From positions 1-64,000 of the forward strand of contig JAFZVN010000002.1 of the NCBI GenBank assembly GCA_017617805.1: a stretch of 64,000 bases of DNA, read 5' to 3'. Below, piece after piece: positions 53,155 to 61,891 of the stretch (positions are counted from its first letter, which is position 1; every line of letters begins with the position of its first letter). The position numbers and the translations under genes are program-made. The notes beneath the pieces are model-generated. The model saw only the letters and a program-made list of their open reading frames with translations. It had not been told where the DNA came from and searched no databases. This DNA comes from Bacteroidaceae bacterium. GTDB taxonomy: Bacteria; Bacteroidota; Bacteroidia; Bacteroidales; Bacteroidaceae.

Positions 53155-54352
53155 GAATAGAACTCATTGGATGCGGAAGATAGAAAAAGCTACAGGTGGG
53201 CGACGAAACATCTGGAGCCGAGAGAACATCATCTACTTGGCAGTGTGGGGCTTGCTTTTTGCAGCCCCGCTGCTGAGTCTGTATGTGCGGACAGCCAGCG
53301 ATGCCAACGTCGTGTTCGACTGGAAGGAGGTGTTCATCGTGTGGAAGGAGTTTGTTGTCTTTCTGCTGCTCTTCCTCCTCCATAATTTCCTGTTGGCTCC
53401 GCTGTTGGTGTATGGCCACAAGCGCATGGCGTATTTCACCATCGTGGGAGTGATCTTGGTGGCATTCACGGTTTACCAATGCAGCAGCAGGCCTGAAGGA
53501 CATCATCCTCGTCCTATCCCCATGAGGGAGGATGGAAGAATGCCGCATGAGAGAAGGCTGGAGCAAGGGGCAAGGGGTATGGAGCGTCCTATGGACATGC
53601 CTCCACGTCCTCCACATAAGGAGGGAGTCAGAGGAGAAATGCCTCCTCCCATCGTGGGTGAGCGTGACATCCTGTCCATCGTGGTGCTGATTCTGATGTT
53701 TGGTGCCAATCTGGGCATCAAGGGCTATTTCCGTAGCCGAGAAGACCGCAAGCGGTTGGCTGCCTTGGAGAAGCAGAACTTGGAACAGCAGTTGGAATAT
53801 CTGCGTTACCAGATCAATCCGCACTTCTTCATGAACACACTCAACAACATCCATGCCTTGGTGGATATCGACCCTGAGAAGGCGAAGGACACCATCTTGG
53901 AACTGTCGAAGATGATGCGCTTCGTGCTCTACGAGGGCAATAAGCAGGGTGTGCCCTTGACACGTGAACTGGACTTCATCCGCCACTACGTCGCATTGAT
54001 GAAACTGCGTTATACAGACAAGGTGCGCATCAGCATCGACCTGCCTCAGGAGGTGCCTGACCGTCAGATACCTCCGTTGATTCTCATCACCTTCATCGAG
54101 AATGCTTTCAAACATGGCATCAGTTATCAGCACGAGTCGTTCATCGAGGTGACTGTGGCTGTGGAGGGTGAGACGCTGCGGTTCTTATGCAGAAATTCGA
54201 AGGGGCGAGGAGCTGGGGGCAAGGAGCAAGAGGGTGGTGTAGGGCTTGATAATGTGCGCAAGCGTCTCGACCTGCTCTATGACCACGACTACTCCCTCCG
54301 CATTGACGATGCTGCTGACGTCTATATGGTTGAACTCATCATCCCCATTTAA
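53153..54352 (+). CDS. LytS-type sensor histidine kinase
   Basis: A 399-residue inner-membrane kinase. Four membrane helices (about 26-44, 66-86, 93-110, 172-190) frame a 60-residue loop (111-171) rich in Pro, Met, His and Arg (EGHHPRPIPM, ERPMDMPPRPPHK) that topology places in the periplasm. The HisKA_7TM/LytS-type kinase core has phospho-acceptor His224 in QINPHFFMNTLNNIH, an N-box in ITFIENAFKHG and the GVGLDNVRKRL G-box. Before the G-box a short insert (GRGAGGKEQEGG) is encoded by GGAGC/AAGGAGC-like sequence. The ATG at 53153 is used; an in-frame TTG lies 6 bases earlier. The response regulator gene follows. Confidence 0.92.
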   Translation: MNRTHWMRKIEKATGGRRNIWSRENIIYLAVWGLLFAAPLLSLYVRTASDANVVFDWKEVFIVWKEFVVFLLLFLLHNFLLAPLLVYGHKRMAYFTIVGVILVAFTVYQCSSRPEGHHPRPIPMREDGRMPHERRLEQGARGMERPMDMPPRPPHKEGVRGEMPPPIVGERDILSIVVLILMFGANLGIKGYFRSREDRKRLAALEKQNLEQQLEYLRYQINPHFFMNTLNNIHALVDIDPEKAKDTILELSKMMRFVLYEGNKQGVPLTRELDFIRHYVALMKLRYTDKVRISIDLPQEVPDRQIPPLILITFIENAFKHGISYQHESFIEVTVAVEGETLRFLCRNSKGRGAGGKEQEGGVGLDNVRKRLDLLYDHDYSLRIDDAADVYMVELIIPI

Positions 54353-54392
54353 TTTTTCAATTTTTCAATTCTTCAATCCTTCAATTCTTCAA
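54353..54392 (+). repeat. Five octamer tandem repeats up to the response-regulator start
   Basis: TTTTTCAA, TTTTTCAA, TTCTTCAA, TCCTTCAA, TTCTTCAA fill the entire kinase-regulator spacer. The last A (54392) is the A of the ATG start codon. The unit is the reverse complement of the array at 55161-55208. Confidence 0.85.
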
Positions 54393-55147
54393 TGCTTCGC
54401 TGTCTCGCTATCGATGATGAGCCGTTGGCTCTGCAACAATTGGTTGCTTATATCAGTAAGGTGCCGTTCCTCCAACTGGCTGCCCAATGTCAGAGTGCTT
54501 TGGAGGCTCGCAAGTTCTTGGAGCAAGACACGGTGGATGCTATCTTCTGTGACATCAACATGCCCGACCTCAATGGTATGGATTTCGTGAAGTCGCTCGC
54601 TGTGCCGCCTTTGGTGGTCTTCACCACGGCCTATTCTGAGTATGCTGTCGAGGGCTTTCGTGTGAATGCTGTCGATTATCTGCTGAAACCCTTTGGTCTG
54701 CAAGATTTCCAAAGGGCTGCAAACCGTCTGAAAGACCGTCTGTCAGAAGGAAGGAGCGAGGGACAAGGAGCAAGGAGCAAGGAGCAAGGGGTAAGGAGCA
54801 AGGAGCAAGAAATGTATAGAGATGATACGCTTTTCCTCAAGACCGATTATCGCATCGTCAAGGTCAGCATCCCCAATATCCGTTATGTCGAGGCCATGAG
54901 CGAGTATCTGAAGGTGTGGGTGGAAGGTGAATCAAAGCCCATCATCACCTTGCTGTCGATGAAGAAGATGGAGGAACGGCTCCCAGACTACTTTATGCGC
55001 GTCCATCGTTCGTATATCGTCAACCTCCACAAGATTCAGGAGGTGAACAAGAACCGTGTCTTCTTGGACGATGTCGATATTCCCATTGGCGATATCTACA
55101 AAGAAGCTTTTCAAGCCTATCTGGATACCAAATACCTGGGGAAATGA
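54392..55147 (+). CDS. LytTR-family response regulator
   Basis: A 251-residue transcription factor. The receiver domain (1-115) has acidic Asp8/Asp9, phospho-acceptor Asp54 in FCDINMPDLNG, Thr79 and Lys99 in LLKPFG. The LytTR DNA-binding domain (about 145-250) shows IRYVEAMSEYLKVWV and MRVHRSYIVNLHKIQEVNKN. The linker (about 118-142, EGRSEGQGARSKEQG) is encoded by a heptamer tandem repeat (54764-54805), so it is low-complexity and may vary in length. It forms a pair with the upstream LytS kinase. Confidence 0.92.
   Translation: MLRCLAIDDEPLALQQLVAYISKVPFLQLAAQCQSALEARKFLEQDTVDAIFCDINMPDLNGMDFVKSLAVPPLVVFTTAYSEYAVEGFRVNAVDYLLKPFGLQDFQRAANRLKDRLSEGRSEGQGARSKEQGVRSKEQEMYRDDTLFLKTDYRIVKVSIPNIRYVEAMSEYLKVWVEGESKPIITLLSMKKMEERLPDYFMRVHRSYIVNLHKIQEVNKNRVFLDDVDIPIGDIYKEAFQAYLDTKYLGK
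54764..54805 (+). repeat. Heptamer tandem repeat inside a coding region
   Basis: CAAGGAG (three times), CAAGGGG, TAAGGAG, CAAGGAG: six 7-base units encoding part of the linker of the LytTR response regulator. Gain or loss of a unit not in a multiple of three would shift the frame. Confidence 0.85.
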
Positions 55148-55160
55148 AGGATGTTGAGAG

Positions 55161-55208
55161 TTGAAGAATTGAAGAGTTGAAGAGTTGAAGAATTGAAGAA
55201 TTGAAGAA
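55161..55208 (+). repeat. Six octamer tandem repeats after the response-regulator gene
   Basis: TTGAAGAA, TTGAAGAG, TTGAAGAG, TTGAAGAA, TTGAAGAA, TTGAAGAA in 8-base register, with another TTGAAGAA at 55230-55237. It is the inverse of the array before the gene. Confidence 0.85.
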
Positions 55209-55229
55209 CCTTTAGCTCGGCGTAGCCAA
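55206..55229 (+). repeat. 24-base dispersed repeat, copy 2
   Basis: Identical to 41268-41291. It directly abuts the octamer array. Confidence 0.75.
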
Positions 55230-55234
55230 TTGAA

Positions 55235-55258
55235 GAACCTTCAGCTCAACGAAGTTAA
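55235..55258 (+). repeat. 24-base dispersed repeat, diverged copy 3
   Basis: Starts GAACCTTCAGCTCAACG and ends in GTTAA, sharing most positions with copies 1 and 2. Copies 2 and 3 are spaced 29 bases apart. Confidence 0.6.
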
Positions 55259-55276
55259 TTAAATTTGTTTTTTTAT

Positions 55277-55307
55277 TTTGTAATGTCCCCAAATTGTTGT
55301 ACCTTCG
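55277..55307 (+). promoter_or_regulatory. Promoter for rfbC
   Basis: TTTG at 55277-55280 and TACCTTCG at 55300-55307 (one mismatch), 19 bases apart. Confidence 0.6.
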
Positions 55308-55332
55308 CATCCAAATCTAAAAAGGAATCGTT

Positions 55333-55905
55333 ATGATCAACGTGATTGACACCAAAATTGAGGGTGTGAAGCTGATTGAGCCCAAGTTGTTTGGGGATGC
55401 TCGTGGCTATTTCTTCGAGTCTTTCTCACAGCGTGAGTTTGAGGAGAAAGTCTGCAAGACCGTGTTTGTGCAGGACAATGAGAGCCAGTCTGTGGCTGGT
55501 GTGGTGCGTGGCCTGCATTTCCAGAAGCCGCCATTCACGCAGGCGAAGTTGGTGCGTGTGGTGAAGGGTGCTGTGCTGGATGTGGCAGTGGACATCCGCA
55601 AGGGAAGTCCCACGTTTGGTCAGCATGTGGCAGCGGTGCTGTCGGCTGAGAACCATTTGCAGTTCTTCGTGCCACGTGGCTTTGCACATGGATTTGCTGT
55701 GTTGAGCGACGAGGCTGTGTTCCAGTACAAGTGCGACAACTACTATGCACCTCAGAGTGAGGGTGCGATTGCCTGGGATGACCCAGACTTGGGCATTGAT
55801 TGGCAGGTGCCAACAGAGAACCGAATCCTGTCAGAGAAAGATGCTCACCACCCACGTCTGAAGGATGCGGAACTGGTGTTTGATTATAATTCCATCAACT
55901 TCTGA
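55333..55905 (+). CDS. rfbC: dTDP-4-dehydrorhamnose 3,5-epimerase
   Basis: Cytosolic cupin-fold epimerase of dTDP-L-rhamnose synthesis, 190 residues. The catalytic base His62 is in VVRGLHFQKPP and the catalytic Tyr132 in FQYKCDNYYAP; PKLFGDARGYFFESF and FFVPRGFAHGF are family blocks. The other rhamnose genes (rfbA, rfbB, rfbD) are not beside it, so it is a detached single gene. Its last 22 bases overlap tail-to-tail with the susR-like gene on the other strand. Confidence 0.94.
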   Translation: MINVIDTKIEGVKLIEPKLFGDARGYFFESFSQREFEEKVCKTVFVQDNESQSVAGVVRGLHFQKPPFTQAKLVRVVKGAVLDVAVDIRKGSPTFGQHVAAVLSAENHLQFFVPRGFAHGFAVLSDEAVFQYKCDNYYAPQSEGAIAWDDPDLGIDWQVPTENRILSEKDAHHPRLKDAELVFDYNSINF

Positions 55906-57509
55906 TCAAATTCCTCTTTGCTGTAGATGGATTTGCTGCGGATACGTGAGCGGTAGTTGTAGATGGTAGGCATGGAGTAGTCGAGGAACTCGGCGATTTG
56001 TGCTGTGTCTGTCACACCCAGACGGATGAGGGCAAAGATGCGCAGTTCTGTGTTGAGGCGTTCATGTCGCTTGGGAGTCAGCCGCTCTTCAGGACGAAGC
56101 AGGGCATTGAACTTCTCCACAAATCGTGGGTGGAGGTCGAGGAAGGCTTCGTCGAAGTCATTGTACAGCTTCTGCTGCTCATGCTCGATGAGGGTGTCAT
56201 CTTTCAATTTCTTCATCAATTCTGCGTTTTGATTGCTCTTGGCCAGTTTCAAGAGTGACTTCCTGTATTTCTCCAATGCGCTGAGGTAGGTACGGCAGCG
56301 GTCGAGGAAGAGGGCGATGTATTCCTCTTTCACACGGTCCATCTGTTGCAGCATGGTGTTGGATTCTTGCAGCGTGTCGTTCCTCATTCCCAAAAGGCGG
56401 TTGGCCTCTTCCAGTTGGTCGTTGGCGATGGACAGCTGATGACGTGTCAGGGTAAGCTTGTGCATCTGGCTGCGCAGATAGAGCACAGCCAGCACCAGCA
56501 TGATGGTCATCACGCTCACACCCAACAGCAGACCCCGTTCTGTTTGTCGTGCCAGACGTTCCTTCTGCTTGTACGATTTCTCGATGATGGGGAAGACTTC
56601 GCTGATTTCCATCGAACGCAGTTTGGCGTTGCAAAAGTTAGCATCTTCCATACTACAGAACAGGTAGTTGTAAGCTCTCTCCACTTCGCCTTGCTCCTTC
56701 AGCTTGGTGGCCAGCAAGGGTAGGGCAGCGTATTCTGTCACACCTCGATGGAGGTCTTCGATGGCCACCAAAGCAAGTTGGCGCATCTCTTCCTTGGTGT
56801 TTTTCTGTTGACGGTAGATGCCAGCCAGGATGTAGTGGAGGTAGGACTTCTGTTCCTTCTCCGCATGGGGCAGGTGCTTTTCAATCAGTCGTTTTGCCTC
56901 TTCGCCTTTGCCGTTCGCCAACAGGTGGTCAGCCCTCACGATGTCACGGCTCAGAGGGTCTGTGTCTGTGTTGATGATGGAATCTCGATAGAGGTCAATC
57001 TTGTGCCTCAATTCCTTCGACAGCGATGGAGTGCTGCTCATGTAGTCAGCCATCCATCCGTAGATGGTGCGGCACACATGGTAGTATCTCGTGCGTTCCT
57101 CCCTGTTCATGTTGGTGGTGTGCAATTTCCTCACCCTGTCCTCTGCATCGCTGTAAGCGCCCATGATGGCCAACTGTTCAGCCATGTTCAGCGCCACCCA
57201 TGTGTGTTTCTGTGGGTCTTCCTGCACTTCAGGTAGCTCGTTCATCTTGTCGAGGTAGAAGAGGGCAGAGTCTGTCTGGAAGTGCGAGTAGGCTTGATAC
57301 ATCCCCTCGTACACTTCCAATAGTTGCGCACCTTGGACGGTCTCCATCTGTTGCCTCAGGCTGTCAATCCGTTCGTTCCGTTCAGCCCTATAGCTTTCCT
57401 TCTTCTCCACACATTTGTCCAGTTCTAACAGCAGGGCTCGCAGCTCCTGCGCTTGCATGCTGAGAGCGCTTCCCAACATGGTCATAAGTATAAGAATGAG
57501 TCTTTTCAT
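55884..57509 (-). CDS. susR: SusR-like membrane-bound regulator of starch utilisation
   Basis: A 541-residue protein with a signal peptide (about 1-20), a helical TPR-like periplasmic region (about 30-325, e.g. YLHYILAGIYRQQKNTKEEM), one membrane helix (about 328-348, GLLLGVSVMTIMLVLAVLYL), a cytoplasmic coiled coil (about 350-400), and a C-terminal helix-turn-helix (about 480-541: LNTELRIFALIRLGVTDTAQ, then MPTIYNYRSRIRSK). Architecture, length and position beside susA and susB match SusR of Bacteroides thetaiotaomicron, the maltose-responsive activator of the sus genes. It diverges from susA. Family assignment rests on context and layout rather than alignment. Confidence 0.78.
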   Translation of the reverse strand: MKRLILILMTMLGSALSMQAQELRALLLELDKCVEKKESYRAERNERIDSLRQQMETVQGAQLLEVYEGMYQAYSHFQTDSALFYLDKMNELPEVQEDPQKHTWVALNMAEQLAIMGAYSDAEDRVRKLHTTNMNREERTRYYHVCRTIYGWMADYMSSTPSLSKELRHKIDLYRDSIINTDTDPLSRDIVRADHLLANGKGEEAKRLIEKHLPHAEKEQKSYLHYILAGIYRQQKNTKEEMRQLALVAIEDLHRGVTEYAALPLLATKLKEQGEVERAYNYLFCSMEDANFCNAKLRSMEISEVFPIIEKSYKQKERLARQTERGLLLGVSVMTIMLVLAVLYLRSQMHKLTLTRHQLSIANDQLEEANRLLGMRNDTLQESNTMLQQMDRVKEEYIALFLDRCRTYLSALEKYRKSLLKLAKSNQNAELMKKLKDDTLIEHEQQKLYNDFDEAFLDLHPRFVEKFNALLRPEERLTPKRHERLNTELRIFALIRLGVTDTAQIAEFLDYSMPTIYNYRSRIRSKSIYSKEEFDQKLMEL

Positions 57510-57514
57510 GGGTG

Positions 57515-57546
57515 CAAAGGTACGATTTAATCTTTAATGAACCAAA
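57515..57546 (-). promoter_or_regulatory. Promoter for the susR-like gene
   Basis: Minus-strand TTTG (57546-57543) and TACCTTTG (57522-57515) with 20 bases between. The -7 box ends 5 bases before the ATG, suggesting a leaderless transcript. Confidence 0.7.
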
Positions 57547-57665
57547 TTATTTCCGCATTTCTTTTATCAATGAATTTATATTTTAAGGTATTTTTATAAT
57601 AGTCAACTATCTTTATTTCAGATAACTAAGTGTTTTTAGCATTTATATTTTTTTTATGATTTATA

Positions 57666-57693
57666 TTTGATGTTAATTTTTGTTGTAACTTTG
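57666..57693 (+). promoter_or_regulatory. Promoter for susA
   Basis: TTTG at 57666-57669 and TAACTTTG at 57686-57693 with a 16-base spacer, shorter than usual, as might be expected for an activator-dependent promoter. The start codon is 30 bases downstream. Confidence 0.6.
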
Positions 57694-57722
57694 CAACACA
57701 ATCATTAAGTTATCAATAACCT

Positions 57723-59588
57723 ATGAAACGTACAATTGGACTTTTTATGGTGCTTCTAAATCTGCTTGCCTCTCCAGAACTGAAGGCAGCCTCACCTACT
57801 ATTGACCATGTGCACCCACTGAATTGGTGGGCTGGCATGGTGAACCCCGAATTGCAAATCATGCTGCATGGTGAAGGCATCGGCGTTTTCGATGTGGAAC
57901 TGAAGGATGCCCAGGGTATTGCAGTGAAAGATGTGGTGAAGTTTGACAACAAGAACTACATTATTATATATATAGATACGAAGGGTGCTCCAGCCCAGCG
58001 TTTTTCCATCCTCTTGAAACAAGGCCAGAAGACCGTGAAGACGGTTCCATACGAACTGCAAGAGCGTGCGCAGGTGACTCGCAAGAGTTTCGATGCCAGC
58101 GATGTGGTTTATCTGCTGATGCCAGACCGCTTTGCCACTGGTACGACGAGAAAGCAGAAGAACCAGATGTACAAGAACATGAGGGAAAACACATGGGACA
58201 GAACGGTAGATATGGCACGTCATGGTGGCGACTTGGCAGGAATGACTCAGCATTTGGATTACTTGCAGGAGCTGGGCATCACCGCCATCTGGCCAACGCC
58301 CACTTTGGAGAACAACATGGCAGAGCAGTCGTATCATGGCTATGCTATCACGGACTATTACAGGACTGACCCACGCTTCGGCACGAACGAGGAGTATCGC
58401 ACGTTTGTGGATGAGGCACATCGCAGAGGCATCAAGGTCATTCAGGATATCGTCTTCAACCATTGTGGTTCGTTCAATTTCCTCTTTGCAGACCGCCCAG
58501 CTGATGACTGGTTCAACTATGGGAGCCAATATACACAGACAGGTTATAAGACAGGTGCAGCAAGTGACACTCATGCAGCATCACAGGATTTCTCGCTGAC
58601 TGTAGATGGTTGGTTCACAGAGCAGATGCCTGATGTGAACGGAAACAACAAATACTTTGCAGACTATCTGATTCAGGCTTCTATCTGGTGGATAGAGTAT
58701 GCAGGCATTGATGGCATCCGTCAGGACACCTACCCCTACAACGATTTTAATTTCATGCGTCGCTGGTGTATGGAGGTGGAGGCTCAATACCCAGGCTTCA
58801 ACATCGTGGGTGAGACTTGGATCAACAACAATGTGGGTGTGAGCTACTGGCAGAAAGACAGCAAGTTGGCAGCTCCCAAGAACAGCGAACTGAAGACGGT
58901 GATGGACTTCCCGCTGATGTATATCCTCGACTCTTTCTACGATGAGGAGACAGACGAGTGGGGTAAGGGACTTGCCAGAGTGTATGAATACCTTTGTCAG
59001 GACATGGTGTATGCTGATGTGAACCATCTGCTCACCTTCCTCGCCAACCACGACACAGACCGCTACCAGCCTACTAAGGAGAAGGCACAGGATGTGACAC
59101 GCTATAAGCAGGCATTGACCCTGTTGCTTACCTTGCGTGGCATTCCACAGCTCTATGTAGGCGATGAGATTGGCATGTATGCCAACAAGAGTGTGAACGA
59201 TGGTGCTTTGCGTCAGGACTTCCCTGGCGGATTCCCTGGTGACAGGAGAAATTCCTTCACAGAGGCAGGCAGAACGAAGTTGCAGAACGAATACTTCAAT
59301 TTCTCCAAGAAGCTGCTCAACTGGCGTAAGGGCAATGAAACGGTGGCTTATGGCAAGCTGGTACATTATGCCATCCGTAATGGCTGTTATGTCTATGCCC
59401 GTCAGAAGGATGGTAAGACGGTGACAGTGGTGATGAATGGCACCAACGAGCCACAGACGCTCGACTTGAAGGTTTATCGTGAGGTGATGCCAGCCAGCAA
59501 GGCGTACGATGTCATCTCAGACAGTGAGGTGACATTGGGGGATCAGCTGGAGTTGCCTAAACGAGGAATTTATGTGCTGTGCTTTTAA
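57723..59588 (+). CDS. susA: GH13 neopullulanase/cyclomaltodextrinase-type amylase (SusA-like)
   Basis: A 621-residue periplasmic glycoside hydrolase that would cut imported malto-oligosaccharides. It has a signal peptide (about 1-22, ELKAA), an N-terminal beta-sandwich (about 25-120: HVHPLNWWAGMVNPELQIML), the GH13 barrel (about 125-520) and a C-terminal beta domain. The catalytic triad is Asp335 in DGIRQDTYP, Glu364 in IVGETW and Asp444 in FLANHDTDR; QDIVFNHCG is conserved region I. The length is close to B. thetaiotaomicron SusA. susB follows after a 49-base spacer containing heptamer repeats. Confidence 0.92.
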   Translation: MKRTIGLFMVLLNLLASPELKAASPTIDHVHPLNWWAGMVNPELQIMLHGEGIGVFDVELKDAQGIAVKDVVKFDNKNYIIIYIDTKGAPAQRFSILLKQGQKTVKTVPYELQERAQVTRKSFDASDVVYLLMPDRFATGTTRKQKNQMYKNMRENTWDRTVDMARHGGDLAGMTQHLDYLQELGITAIWPTPTLENNMAEQSYHGYAITDYYRTDPRFGTNEEYRTFVDEAHRRGIKVIQDIVFNHCGSFNFLFADRPADDWFNYGSQYTQTGYKTGAASDTHAASQDFSLTVDGWFTEQMPDVNGNNKYFADYLIQASIWWIEYAGIDGIRQDTYPYNDFNFMRRWCMEVEAQYPGFNIVGETWINNNVGVSYWQKDSKLAAPKNSELKTVMDFPLMYILDSFYDEETDEWGKGLARVYEYLCQDMVYADVNHLLTFLANHDTDRYQPTKEKAQDVTRYKQALTLLLTLRGIPQLYVGDEIGMYANKSVNDGALRQDFPGGFPGDRRNSFTEAGRTKLQNEYFNFSKKLLNWRKGNETVAYGKLVHYAIRNGCYVYARQKDGKTVTVVMNGTNEPQTLDLKVYREVMPASKAYDVISDSEVTLGDQLELPKRGIYVLCF

Positions 59589-61827
<2,239 letters not shown>

Positions 61828-61891
61828 GAGAAAGTAAACAACTTTATATATCAACTATTTATTAACTAATTCAAAATCCTAAATCCAAAAC

